64,000 nucleotides of DNA from Pseudopithomyces maydicus (taxonomy: Eukaryota > Ascomycota > Dothideomycetes > Pleosporales > Didymosphaeriaceae), in contig JANTUC010000007.1 in the NCBI GenBank assembly GCA_026873275.1, forward strand, positions 1,736,001 through 1,800,000, given 5' to 3'. Below are positions 34,985 to 47,120 of this stretch, one piece after another. Every line of letters starts with the position of its first letter. Position 1 is the first letter of the stretch. The translations under genes and the position numbers were made by a program. Below the pieces are notes generated by a model, which had not been told where the DNA came from, made no database searches, and saw only the letters and a list, made by a program, of their open reading frames with translations.

Positions 34985-37900
34985 CTAGTATCAAAAGGAG
35001 AGAGCACACCTGGCTGGTATGTCAATTCATGGATACAGTACGATGCAGAAGGCACTGTAGTAAGAGAAGAGGTGTACCTCGAGAAAAGAAGATCGGGTCG
35101 GAGTTTTGTACCTTCTAGAGAATGCCACGCGCGGCGGGTAGGCGGAAGGGCAGATTTAGAAGATCTCGTCCCTCAGCGAGCGAGGCTCCCTCGCCATTGC
35201 TCAGACCCACTTGGAACCACGATTTGGAAAGCATCAACAGCTAGACGAAAGTGCCTTGGTGCCACACCACGGATAGGGAACGTTGCCCTTTCGCTCTAAT
35301 GTTTAGACGGAACACTCACTATTGGAAGATTGCGCGAGTCGTCTGCATGATTGGGCTACGCTGGGCCGGGTCCACGATTTTCTGTGAAGCAAGCTGACAC
35401 TGCATGCCGGCCGGCGTGTCGCTAACCCTATTCCCATGAAAACAACAAACAAGGTCACTCAGCTTTCGCGATGGATCCAGGCGTGCACTTGCCCCTAGTA
35501 GCCTATATTGGGAGCCCTGGTGCAAGTGCACTTTGTTTTGCCCCGCACGTCACGTCCGAATCACGAGGACTACAATTTGCCACACTCTCCGACCGGAGGA
35601 AATTCAAAATCCAATTACCTCTCAACTTGTAGTTACCAGAGACTGGAACGCGTCAGGCCTGGTTGGTATCCCCTCGAAGTGTGCGCGGGGCAAATACACC
35701 TAATGTTGCCCATTGAAAGACACTCGTCTAGAAGGTGACGGAAGTGTGTATGTGACTCAAACACGCGCCTCTCATTCTCTTTGGTCACCTCGGTGGTCAG
35801 CATTAGGGTAGATTGACAACATGAGGTGGGGCCCTAGACTGAGGCACACCTACAGTGACTGGCACATATACTGGCTTTTCTTTTAAAACAAGCAACCTAA
35901 TGTTTCTACATGAGCACAGCCTCCTACAAGGCACAGTATTCAGCCAGCATGTCTGGGCAACGGGTTCATCTCTGCATCCCGTGGCATCTGTTCTCAGAAT
36001 ATCTACCTGTTTCTACAACCCAACAACAAAACCACTATCGCGTCACAGTAGTAAGGGAGGGGGCAACATAATGGAGCTGGCTGCTCAATTAGTGCGGATG
36101 CCGGCGAAATGCATTGGCTGGAACGCGTCGCTTCGGGCCGGGTGGCACAGTTCTGCGCCGCTCAATCGGTTTGAGCGTACCGACCCGGAACTAATCCTAA
36201 CTACAAACAGTATGCTTTACACTACTCTCAATACTCCAATTCCTACATCATAATTGTCGAGGCAGCCTTCTCTATCATATCCGATCACTCTAGACCGGGG
36301 CCAAGGATAACACAGGACGCTTAATACTCCTACCCTGCCGTTACAAGGACTTCGACTCGAACCCTGATCACAAACTTCTTTGTAACATTATGAGGCTGTC
36401 CTGCATGCAAAACGCACTTGCACTGCTTTGCCCCGACAGCCCTTCGAGGCTGAACGTGATCTATCTCAGCAAGGGTTCCCGGCCCCTGCACGTACATGTA
36501 ACGGAAGTTGGCCCTTGAATCGGCAAGCGCTAGCTTGGATGGCCCTTGATCTGAGATGACTGGATTGAATGGGCGTCAGGAGCCTATCATCTCAAATCGG
36601 TCTCGGAAACCATCGTTTGCTGTGTTACTTGTAGTCGATAGAGTACAAACCCTCGTACTGCCCTGCGGTGACCTCAGAATATTTTCACATTCCAGTCTTT
36701 GCGTTTGAATCTCAACCGGGTCGCCAAACCATATCCTTCGCTCTTGTATCCACTCCATCAGACCTCCCAGAAAGGAATCGGCGTTACGATACGGCACCGG
36801 GGTGGCTGATGCCAACACGAGACTGAATCCTACGGTTACCGCCTTTTCAACGTCAGTTACCAGCAGCCGTAATTAATCTACGCGACCAAGGCATGAGCAA
36901 AGCCAGGCATAGCATACTGCAGGAATCGCATGGTGCTTCACCGGTTGCGAAGGGACGCATCAATCCACTAGGCGTACATCTGTGCGCAGAGGGAAAAGTG
37001 GGGACGCAACTGCAACTCAGACTGGCTGGAACAATCATGCGAAGCCCATCACTTCAATATAACCATCGCGAGGCCTCTTGGGGCTGACCCTTGCCGCGCG
37101 GCTCTAGTAAATTGCCCCTCGCGGGCGGTTTGCCCTGTTCCATGTGGGGAAACTCATTCACTCAGCCACTTAATTCCAAGAGTTATAGCTCGTCTCGAGT
37201 GTCTATCGTTGCGCATCTCAGCTCTAGACAGCGTCTTGGAAGTTCAGTGTAGGCTAATGCACTCCAATGAAGATCTACCGCCCCCGAACACCAAGGCTTC
37301 GTAGCATGTTTCCAATTCATGTAGGGCAAGATTACTCGGTAGCACGACGTACGTGCACCAAACCAACCCATGGTGGGACTTGAAGAAAATACAATTCAAT
37401 ACGTATGTGAAGCCAACGTTCCGAAGCGGTGAGTAGCGATCTTTGAGATTAATGATACGGGCCGTTTCACGCTATGATCGTCGTACTAGTGGCGGCAGCA
37501 GACACACATTGCATCTCTTCGGATCGTTCATAGGCTTCCAGATTTACGCCCAATGAGCATTCGGTATTTCGTCGATGCTGGTTAGTTGCCGTGATATCTC
37601 GACGACCTGGGAACTTCAAAAGTAGCTTGGAGCCGTGCGCATGGTGACACGGATCTCTTCCAGACCGATAGCTACAATCGGTGAGGATAAACTTATCATA
37701 CACCTTTCAGCCTCTTAGTTTCCGCTGTCTTATGCCATCCTTGCGAGAAAGTGCACGAGCTATAATATTAGGTAACTGCACCTGTTGGACATTGGCCAAT
37801 TACAGCAGGTACACAAACTTCTGTACTTCACATTTCACTGCAGCCATAGATGCATGTATATTCTAGAATACGACCGAAATACGGCCATACGTGCAACATA

Positions 37901-38952
37901 AACTCATGTAGGGGCCCTAAACTCCGGTAAACTACCCACATTTCGCGCATTGACTCCATCCTGCATGTTGACGTCTTCACCGCCTCGACCTCGATCACAT
38001 AGATACCCGTTTCATGGGTACACAACCTCAGTCCAACCCCCCAAGCCATTGCTACCCGACATGCCCTCATCGGTGAAGAATCAGGACGAAAACGTGGTTT
38101 CTTTACGCCATCCGAATGCCTGCTCATGCGAGGAACAGCGCCCAATCGACGTGCCGGGCTATGGTTGGCTGGCTACGCGTGCCCGGGCATCAAGACGCAC
38201 AAAGGGCAAGAGAAATTTGGGCGTAAAGGCTTCAACATTGGGCAGTCACGCAAGAAGTGCTACATACTTGAGGGGGGCGGGGTTCTACAACTGTGCATTG
38301 TTCGTCGCCATGTGGTGTAACTTTTTTCTCGTTGTTTTCATGACTGCAGGTCTCCAAAAGGAGGACGGTGCCACCCGGTTCAATGCACGAGCGAAGGATT
38401 CTGATGCATTAGGGGATTTGGGAAAGGTGAGTTGAACTGATCAGTCTACTGATGGTGGTGGTTAGATGGACAATAGCGCACGAACGTCAAGGGCTTGTCA
38501 GAGCACGCAAGGGGGCATGAACACCGCGACAAGCAAGCTGGGAGGCCAGCGGTAAGCCACTTATACGCCCCAATTGCCATGCACAACGCTGGCTAGAGAT
38601 TAGCATACTTCATTGGACCGGTAGGGTGGGGTGTTGCATCGTGCTGAACCTTGTCTCGACCTCGAGTGGGGGAGGTTAGTAGAATATCAATGCAAGGCCG
38701 CAATGACAGACACAGGACATGACCATGGAGGTCTAAAACCAGATCGAATGGATACGAAGTGCTATATTCCATGCCAAAATTTGAGATAGGAGCCTTTGGA
38801 CCAAAGTTCGGGAGGAAGGCGGTTGACTACAAGCTCATCACCGATATAGCTCGCAATGAAACAAACTAGTTTCCAAAACTTTCCGTCTACCAGTTTCCTC
38901 TTCTTGGTTCCCAAATTTTCTTCTTGGTTTCCGGTTATACACTCTCCATCCT
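34985..38952. other. gene-poor stretch between the two zinc-finger genes
   Basis: About 4 kb. It must contain the start of zinc-finger copy A and its promoter (probably within 35.0-35.4 kb). Elsewhere all frames are short and lack coding character, including the plus-strand frame at 37950-38435. No mobile-element features were recognised. Confidence 0.45.
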
Positions 38953-39009
38953 TTTCTGGTTTCTGGTTTCTGGTTTCTGGTTTCTGGTTCCTGGCTTCCG
39001 GTGTCTGGT
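38953..39009. repeat. TTTCTGG minisatellite
   Basis: Five exact tandem copies of the heptamer TTTCTGG (38953-38987) followed by three or four degenerate copies (TTCCTGG, CTTCCGG, TGTCTGG). It sits just past the 3' end of zinc-finger copy B, and produces a spurious repetitive frame on the minus strand. Confidence 0.8.
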
Positions 39010-39077
39010 TGCTGGTGTCCTGTAGGATAGCTTCGTTCTGGCCACTTGATCGGGTTTCTGTTCGAGTGCTCGGATGT

Positions 39078-40573
39078 TTAGCCTCTTCGAGTTGGGGCAG
39101 GGACATCTAGTTCGGGATGCTTCTTCCTGTAGTGCTTGAGGCGATAATCGGACCTTTTGAACACTTCACTGCATTCTTCCACTTTGCAGACATACACTTT
39201 GTCAGAGTGCATCGTAATCAAGTGCCTGGCCCGGTTTCCTTTTGCGTATTCACCTTCGAACATCTGGTGACATATAGAGCACTTCGTCGAATCATCATCA
39301 CTGCTGTCGATTAGTGGCAACTCCTAGTAAGGGTCTTGTTAAGATGTACCTCTGACGAGAGAATGTCTGTACACCTATAAGTCCACGAGTATCATTATTG
39401 GCATCGTTAATGATTCTTTGAAATGCCACAAGCTCTCGCGACTGGCGCGGATTGCGCGGAGGTGGTGGTGGTGGTGGCGGCGGCGGTGGCGGCGGCGGCG
39501 GTGGTGGGCGTTCGTTTGGGTAATACCTAGAACCATTGACACTGACGGTGTTAGCAGAACATATGAAATTCCAGGCGAAAGCGATACATACGGGTAGGTA
39601 TATTCGACCTCGGGAGCGAATAGACCAGGGCGAGCGGGCGTGTAAGAGTTATTGGTGAACGGGGCCTGCGCTGGAGTACCGAAGCTTTGGAAACAATAGA
39701 AGCAGAGGTACTGGTTATTATGAGCAAGTACAAGAGCTTCATCGTGTAGCGATTCTGGGAGACGGTGACAAAAACTGCAAAGCCGTGGTTGGAGCGGAGG
39801 GAATGTTGGTCCAGGTATGTATGAGGTATATGGATCATTCAACGGTTCATTTGTCGAAGATGGACTGACTGACGTTGGACTGTAGGGAGACAAACCTGGG
39901 ACGTTTTCCGATGAATGTAAAGGAGTAGTGCTTCCTGGACGATTGGTTCGCTCATCCTCGGTTCGTGGCCGCCGTTCTGGGGTTGGTTTTTCATTCGAGT
40001 TGAACTGGATGTCCTTGATCGACGGTCAGCTCTTGCATTCATACACTGGAAAGAACATGCAGTTACTATGTTCAGAAAGACTCACAGCGCGTCCGGGACG
40101 TCCGGGCCATGGAGGTGTCGCCATCGTTGATACAAGTTTCCTGAGAATGTTGACTCGTGGTCTTGACTGGTCGATGAAGGAAGCTCCAGGCCCGGTTTCT
40201 CTGATGAAAGGATCCCAGGGAACTCCGCGAGGTGGAGGATGGAAACAATATGTATCCTCTTCTGGATAGGCATTTCTCTTGGACCAATACGAATCCAAAA
40301 GTGTGACAAGACGTACAGCGCACGCCTACAATGATGCGTGGTTGGCCGCCCTGCCGACAAGTTGAGTCTAACGCCAGGTCTCCGTTCCACAACTTCCAGT
40401 CTAACACATGCGTCACAAGCATGTGAGCGATGCTTCCAGTCCTCTACTTAGACATGATGTCGTACTATCGTCTGAAGGCGCGGGCATGCCTCTGCATGCA
40501 TAGCCTCGATAGATTGTGCATTGCACAGTGTGTCCTCGGTCCTCGGTAGACGTGTCTCGTTCTCGAAGGCCAT
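39078..40573 (-). CDS. C2H2-type zinc-finger protein, copy B
   Basis: Model of five exons: 40466-40573, 40086-40325, 39592-40013, 39350-39526, 39078-39303; 390 residues, whole codons. N-terminal part: EAMHAEACPRLQTIACAVRL, PPPRGVPWDPFIRE, RVNILRKLVSTMATPPWPG; then a CSFCHRLPES..CFYCFQSFG cysteine pair, a polyproline run (about 15 Pro, from 39460-39515), and the C-terminal CSICHQMFEGEYAKGNRARH plus CKVEECSEVFKRSDYRLKHY double finger ending PTRRG. The last intron (39304-39349) was chosen because it keeps SSDDDSTKCSICHQMF in frame. Exon 1 and its 140-nt intron are the weakest part. Likely a nuclear DNA-binding protein; paralogue of copy A. Confidence 0.55.
39460..39512. repeat. GGT/GGC microsatellite coding for polyproline
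   Basis: A run of GGT and GGC triplets on the plus strand, read on the minus strand as CCA/CCG proline codons within exon 4 of zinc-finger copy B. Such runs vary in length between strains. Confidence 0.7.
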
Positions 40574-41861
40574 GATCGTAGGGTCTCTGTGTTTGGAGCT
40601 TATCGACACGGACGGCCCGAGGGAGGACACGACAACTCAGCATTCGAAGACGGCGGCAGACGCGGACGGACCTATTGAGCGGCAGCGAAACGGTGGCAGC
40701 GTGGGTCATCCTAGGATGCCACAAATCAGGCTAGTAAAGTGGGTTAGAAAGGGCGTCGCCTTAGACACCAATAGGCCTTTTCACCATTGGTAACTAGACC
40801 CTTACCAGGCAGCTCAAGCTTTGGCATAACCAGTTGCGGTCTGACACGCAAGCCGTGGGGTTTCGGTGGAACCGACCAGCGTCGGTATATAAGGTAGACA
40901 AGGCTGATTCACGAGCAGGAGAATGAAAGGAGCTGACGGCATGGCTACGACAGAGATCGGACGACTTGTGGTGCATTTGGCAGAAGGGAAAGAATGATCG
41001 CACCAGGCTGCTGACCGTCACTACAGACGACCACACTCGTACTTGCTTCTCGGACATCCAATCCCGGTTTCCTTGGCCCCGAAGCAGAAGAGGAGGACGA
41101 TGACGATCAGCGAAGAACCTTGCCAAAACAACCGCCAAATAAATTCAACTGGTGGCGATAAAACGTCAACATAAAACTGCTCCAGGGCAATTGGAAGCAG
41201 CCGCTAAGCCGAAGGTGCCATCGAGAGAGAATTAACATAAGACGTGCCTGAGGACTCCCTAAAAAACGCTCAGACCACATTTGCGTGCCGCGCTCGGGAT
41301 TTTTGCCCCTCTCCCAGTCACGCAGCAGGAAGTCTGCATGTACAGTAGATGGCAAGCATGAGCTGGCCGGTATGGCTATTAAGGTTATGTGTAACTGTAA
41401 AGCACGACTCTGGCCCAGAACTTAGAGGGCCGCCTCATCCATGTTCGGGCCTCACGGGGATCCCAGTCAGCAGGGCCTTTGCCGCGAGCACAACGAACGG
41501 AATACCCGACACAGAGGCGCGCGATTGGAACAGGGGCAGCCTGATCGCAACGTGAATGCCGGGAAGCTGTACCGGATTTCCATTACGAGATTGATAAGCA
41601 GGGCGAAGCTGTACCGGCGCGGTGCACTGGAAACTTTGCAACCCTTGTGTACTGCGGAGTGGCCCCTGTTGGTAATGTTGCAGCTACTGTTTGTAAAGAA
41701 GCTTCAGTGTAGTTATTTGGACACGAATCAATCTGATTTACATATGCCTCATTCCACAGAGCAAGACCGAGATACGCGCGATACTAACCACTCCTTAGCA
41801 TCTGTGGCAGGAGAACAGCCCCCAAGTATCTATGCGACACAGACGGACAAGTATACATCGT
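40574..41861. other. gene-free stretch
   Basis: About 1.3 kb between the zinc-finger gene and the 3' end of TEL2. Short frames on both strands; no coding character recognised. Confidence 0.5.
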
Positions 41862-44800
41862 CTAGTAGTTCATTAAACTCCCCGCCAGCCGTCGCTGATA
41901 CTTTTCCACCACCTCTTGACACCTCACAACTACCCCCGCAGCCAAAACCCTTACCTTGTCATCTTCCTCGCCTTCCTTACCGGCAGGCAGCCCTTCAAAG
42001 ACCACCCGCACCCATTCCTGCGTCTCCATCAGCTCCTTACCCTGTTCGGTTGCTAACCGCTCCTTGTCGCCGTTCGTCTCGAGCAGCATCAGAAAGGCGA
42101 ACAGTAAAGCTGACAGTATTTTCTTATCCTCAAGCGCATGCGCGCGACACGATAGCAGCAATTCCCAAAATTCGCGGGTCATCTGCGGAAGAGCGATCGT
42201 GTTCGGACCGCTTGCATTCATGAGCAGAGCTAGAGTGTGCAAAAATGTAGGCAGTAGGTGAGTCGACGTGTAGAGGGAGGAGGCGGAGGTGGAGGCGGAG
42301 GTGCGGGTCGCAAGCCACCACCGCCCCGTGAGCGGGAAGAAGAAGTTGTCAGCGACAAGCTGCGACAGAGCGTTGGGGATGGGCTTTGAGCGCCGCGCCT
42401 CGACCTCCATGCGCGAGCTAAAGGTACGACTTTGTCCCACCTTGAGAATGGCTGGGCCGGTGAGCATGTCAGCTGCTTGGGCGGCGAGCGGGGACAGCAA
42501 CTGCTTTGTCATGCTTGATGTAAGACGAGCAAGCTGGTTCGATGATGATGACTGAGATGCATAAAGGGCGTGTAGATGCGGTGGAAGTTGTTTGCTTGGG
42601 AAGGAAGTGGATGGCGGAGTGAGATTCTCATCGCTTGTATTCTTTAAGCCAGCGAGCTCGCGGGCACCCAAACCAAGCGTAGTCAAAGCGGCGGTTCGCT
42701 GGACAAGAGAATAATCGCCTGCAAAAAAATTGCGTGCAAACCATTGTGCCATTGCCGCTGGTTTGGCCATCAGTACAGCTATGAGAGCTTCTTGCCTTTG
42801 CTCCGCGAACCCTTCTAGCTCCAAACTGTCGCTAAGTCCCAGAAGAATTGTCGCAAGATCCTCAATATGATCAAGCACTTCGGAGCCAAAATTTGCTTTC
42901 CGACGGATAAGCGGTGCAGCAGTTGAAAGAGCTAAAGCATGTCTGTCATAGTTCTCTGTGTCGCGTAAACCGGCGACTAGATCACGGATATACACCGGTG
43001 CGGTGGGTTTGTTCCGAGTGATTTCCGTGGGGTCGTCGGTCTCATCCTCAGGATCGGAGTCGGGCTTTGAGTAAGGAACAAGATCGTCATCTTCATCATC
43101 TTCTTCGTCAGAGAGGACTTCGATAACGCGAGGACCTTGTATTTCGGTAATGACTGGCTTGGAAATTTTCTGGGGCGCCGGCCTTAGCCGTGGCTTTTGA
43201 TCATCTCGCATTGGTTGTCTTTTCTCAGTGATTTTCAAATCGCTGATCTCACCAATCGAGTCATGAATCTTTGTTAGACTCCGGTACAATTGCATTTCTG
43301 TTGCCTCACTTCCGTCTAGTTCGAATTTGAGACGGTTTTCTGGCTTATCAACCATTTCTGAGATTACCATGCCTACTGCGATGCCCAAGAAACGGGCTCG
43401 CGGAGAGGACGACCCGATTCTATTTGACATGCCGGATGTATGATAGCTGGATTTAGCCATCATGGTGAGAAACATCGGCTGCGAGCGCTGTACATAACCG
43501 CAAGTTATTGCAATATTCTGGGCAAGGACTGAGCTGTTAGCAAATGGGCAGGAAGTTGGCCTAACAGGAAAACGTTACCTTCTTGTTGCAGAACAGGCGT
43601 ATGCTTGATATACATAGAATCCCCGAACATTTTGAGGCTGTTTTCAAGGAGGGTATGTAGTCGATCTACAACTCGTCAGTATTTTGAACATGTCGATAAA
43701 TCTTTCATACTAACCTTCATCTTTCGTAAGGGCAGCAATGACACTTCTGCGAGCACCGAAAGAGTCTTCAAGTGGAGGTACAGCAGACCTCACGAGCGCT
43801 GTAACTAAGTAATCTTTCAATGCGTCGCTAGTCTCAACGAGCTCGTTGATGAAAGACGCGACAGCCGCGACGAGTGATGGGTTCGCAGCTACGGAGGCCT
43901 CCTGAATTTCCAATCCGGTATTGAGGTATTGCTTAGAAAGTGATGCAATGATGGCATTTAGGTACTTTTGTTGCTCAAAAACTTTCATCTTATTAAAAAC
44001 CGTCCTAAGGACGGTCACAGAGCCATGGTGGATGATGGCAGATGACAATGAGCGTACAAGCTGATCTTTTGTAAGGTAAGCATCAAGAAAAAAAATATGG
44101 CGAGCGCTGACAACTCACCGAAATATCCCAGATATAATGATTTACTGCACATATCTTTGATTGAAGTGATGGTTTCTTCATCAGATCCACACCCGGTTAT
44201 CAGGTTCGCAATGTTACGTCCCAGCCAAGATGCGTACCCGCCGCCATCTGCCAGCCAACTCGGGGCTCGAGACGATTTTCTATCCTTCAACACATCTTCG
44301 GCTTCTGCTACTACCGATAGTATCCGCCCAGAGGCAGTTTGTACGACGAACTCTTTCCACATCATGTTTCTTCTTATCGCATTCTGCCCGTGCATTGATA
44401 CATCTTTCCAAACTTCAGTCAATATTTGATCACCATGAAGCATGCGTTCCAGAAAGTACAGCAAATCTGCGATATGAGATGCCGAGTCTCTCTCGTTTCC
44501 TATGGGCTTTTTCTGTTGACAATCTGCGATTAGAGATCGCAGTCGTGTGATGATGTTGCCAATGCCGGAAGGATTTCGAAGGCACCTGAATAATTGCTTC
44601 AGCTGTGTTCCTCGCTCTTTCAGTATGTGCCAATAGTCGGGAATAGTTATATGGATAAGCTGATGAACGATGTTTGCGGCCACTGGATCCGGAAGGATTG
44701 TATGAAACCCATCTTTGCGCTCGATCTCGCTTACAAGGAAGTTTAGCACTCTTTCCACCGCCTCAAAACTTGGTTTGTCTTTGATGAGCTCGAGAGCCTT

Positions 44801-44938
44801 CGACGGGCTGTCGATGGTGGTAACACTTCTATCACTGTTCTTGTCTCTTACGATATCTCCAATTTCTTCTAAGAGTGGCTTTGGATGCTGGGTGTGCTTC
44901 GCCTTAGTAGTGGATATGGGTGTCAGGAATTCGTCCAT
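41862..44938 (-). CDS. TEL2: telomere length regulation protein TEL2 (TTT complex)
   Basis: Four exons: 44119-44938, 43715-44065, 43579-43665, 41862-43528; introns of 53, 49 and 50 nt; 974 residues. The start MDEFLTPISTTKAKHTQHPK is the first ATG in frame; a longer non-ATG extension is ignored. The N-terminal half is helical repeat. The conserved C-terminal block begins CGYVQRSQPMFLTMMAKSSY, SSPRARFLGIAVGMVISEMV and DKPENRLKF, followed by an acidic linker (VLSDEEDDEDDDLVPYSKPD) and VYIRDLVAGLRDTENYDRH. TEL2, with TTI1 and TTI2, works with Hsp90 and R2TP to stabilise PIKK kinases such as TOR, ATM and ATR. The last intron uses the acceptor at 43529-43530, giving EVLAQNIAITCGYV. It is divergent from UBA3. 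Confidence 0.88.
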
Positions 44939-45213
44939 GGCGTTGTTAACATCATAAAATCCTGGGGTTTTCGACAGAGTCAAACTGTACGTTGGCAGGG
45001 CTTTTGACAACCTGACCGGCGTCCGCGAATAGCAAAGGTAGCCGCTACGCCCGCTCGGTAGATCTTGCCACTTCTGTTAGGGTCTTGGCGTACGCCTGTA
45101 GTGGGGCTAACCTCAGTTGAACAGCTGCCTACCGTCAGCCATCGCCGCCTTGTACCTTTGAATTTCTTGCCCCTCAAACTTCATTTCTCCACAATCTAGA
45201 ATAACCCAGCGAA
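44939..45213. promoter_or_regulatory. bidirectional promoter region TEL2 / UBA3
   Basis: A 275-bp head-to-head spacer between two start codons. No named motif was recognised. Confidence 0.5.
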
Positions 45214-46681
45214 ATGGCTGCAGCAGATGTTGCCTCTTTGCCAAATGGCTCAGAAGGCGACCGGACACGATGGTACATTCTAAGCCCCAGGAAGCTACCA
45301 GTAAGCTAACTCGTGGGCATAGGAAATACTTGGACAAGCTCTTGGATAGAGCAGGTCCTTTCACAGACTCGGATAGCTTTGTTCCAGGTAACCATGAGAC
45401 TCTAGAGAGGGCGAAAGTGCTGTAAGTCAATCTACACGATTCGAAAAGCTTCAACGCTGACTGGCATAGGGTCATGTGAGTTCCTTTAAGAAAGAGAATG
45501 CAAGCATCTCTTAACATGTTTCTAGCGGTGCTGGTGGTCTGGGCTGTGAAATCCTCAAGAACTTGGCTCTCTCCGGATTTAAAGATATACACGTCATCGA
45601 TATGGATACGATCGATGTGTCCAACCTCAACCGCCAATTTCTCTTTCGTGCAGCCGATGTAGGAAAATATAAAGCGGAGGTAGCCGCAGCTTTCGTAGAA
45701 AAGCGTGTCAAGGGTGTCAAAATCACGCCATATTGTGGCAAGATTCAGGATAAAGATGAGGAGTACTACAAACAATTCGCTATCATCGTCTGTGGTCTAG
45801 ACAGCATCGAGGCTCGGCGATGGATAAACTCGATGCTTGTTGGAATGGTTGACGGTAGCGATCCAGATAGCCTGAAGCCGCTCATTGACGGGGGTACCGA
45901 GGGTTTCAAAGGTCAGGCAAGGGTAATCTTCCCAACAATGACCAGCTGCATCGAATGTCAGTTGGACATGCATGCTCCACGTGCTGCAGTTCCACTGTGT
46001 ACACTCGCCACAATCCCGCGGCAGCCGCAGCATTGCATCGAGTGGGCACACATCATTGCTTGGGAAGAGGAGCGCAAGGAAATCACGCTCGACACTGATG
46101 ACCCAGAGCACATCACATGGCTCTTTCAGAAAGCGCTGAAGCGCGCCGAGGAATTCAATATCCCCGGAGTCACGTACAGTATGACCCAAGGCGTGGTCAA
46201 GAACATTATTCCAGCTATCGCATCTACAAACGCCATCGTAGCTGCCAGCTGCTGTAACGAAGCTTTCAAGCTCCTCACCAACGCGAATCCTTTCCTTGGG
46301 TTCCCGGGCACCGATAACTACATGATGTACACGGGCGACGAGTCCGTCTATACATACACGTTTGAGCATCAAAAGAAGGACGACTGTCCCGTGTGCGGTG
46401 AGGACGCGCTGGCAAGGCCGCTCGAGATCGACCCGGAAGCCACGCTGCAGGACTTCATAGACAGTCTGGCGGAACGACCGGAGGCTCAACTCAAGACTCC
46501 TTCCATCCGGACGACGGAGAAGACGCTTTACATCCAATCACCGGCTGATTTGGAACGTTTGACGAAGCCCAATTTGGAGAAGAAGATGAAAGACTTGACG
46601 GAAGAGGGTGAGGAGATGCTGGTATCTGACAAAGCGTTCCCGACCATGTTCAAGTATGTCGTGGTATGGAAGAAAGCGTGA
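45214..46681 (+). CDS. UBA3: NEDD8-activating enzyme E1 catalytic subunit
   Basis: Four exons: 45214-45272, 45323-45421, 45470-45475 (a 6-nt microexon) and 45526-46681; introns of 50, 48 and 50 nt; 439 residues. The microexon GGTCAT completes RAKVLVIGAGGLGCEILKNL, the ATP-binding glycine loop. Other marks are DMDTIDVSNLNRQFLFR, the zinc ligands SCIECQ and CPVCGED, and the catalytic cysteine in PLCTLATIPRQPQHCIEW (Cys 213 by my count). The C terminus is a ubiquitin-fold domain (LYIQSPADLERLTKPNLEKK). Together with ULA1/APPBP1 it adenylates NEDD8/Rub1 and passes it to UBC12, switching on cullin-RING ligases. Confidence 0.94.
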
Positions 46682-47120
46682 ACTGCATGGTTTAGGTGGT
46701 ATAGCACAGCACTCAATGCATATATTCGACTGTTGCAAGCTACGGTGTGCGGGGTGTAAATCCCCCAGCTCCACGAGCGCCTCTTTATGAGCTGATGTCT
46801 ATCCAGTTGCATGTGAATATGTCTCCAAGCTCGGGTTATATGGACTTTCGGCCAATAGCGGGCAGCTGAGCGGAAAATGAACTCAATACATAGACCCTAG
46901 CTTGACGTCCAATGGAAAATATATTCAGCATCCCATACTCTTCATCTGCATTCACGCTCGCTGTCAGAAACTGGAGCCCACGCGACCTGGGAATCAACAT
47001 GGTCCGTGCGCACTAGCGTCATCCGCAGCTCGCGCGATTTCACATTACTCGCATATCCTCAGCGCCTCCGACCCTCTGGCAACCACGCTCCCTCACACAA
47101 CCCGCCACACCTGCAGCACA
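46682..47120. other. intergenic region UBA3 to SF3B1
   Basis: 439 bp between two plus-strand genes. It holds the UBA3 3' region and the SF3B1 promoter. The reading frame of SF3B1 stays open upstream of the chosen ATG to 46902, but from a non-ATG codon and without conserved character. Confidence 0.5.

Noticed and set aside
36340..36375. tRNA B-box-like GGTTCGAGTC on the minus strand
   Set aside because: No T-stem pairing around it, no acceptor stem or A box at the right distance.
37950..38435. 161-codon plus-strand frame in the gene-poor block
   Set aside because: No conserved motif or domain, no supporting splice context; composition looks like chance.
41441..42223. 260-codon plus-strand frame
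   Set aside because: It is antisense to the 3' part of TEL2, whose coding frame is clearly conserved.
46902..47120. N-terminal extension of SF3B1
   Set aside because: Open by chance; no ATG at its start and it does not resemble the known N terminus, while the ATG at 47121 has good context.
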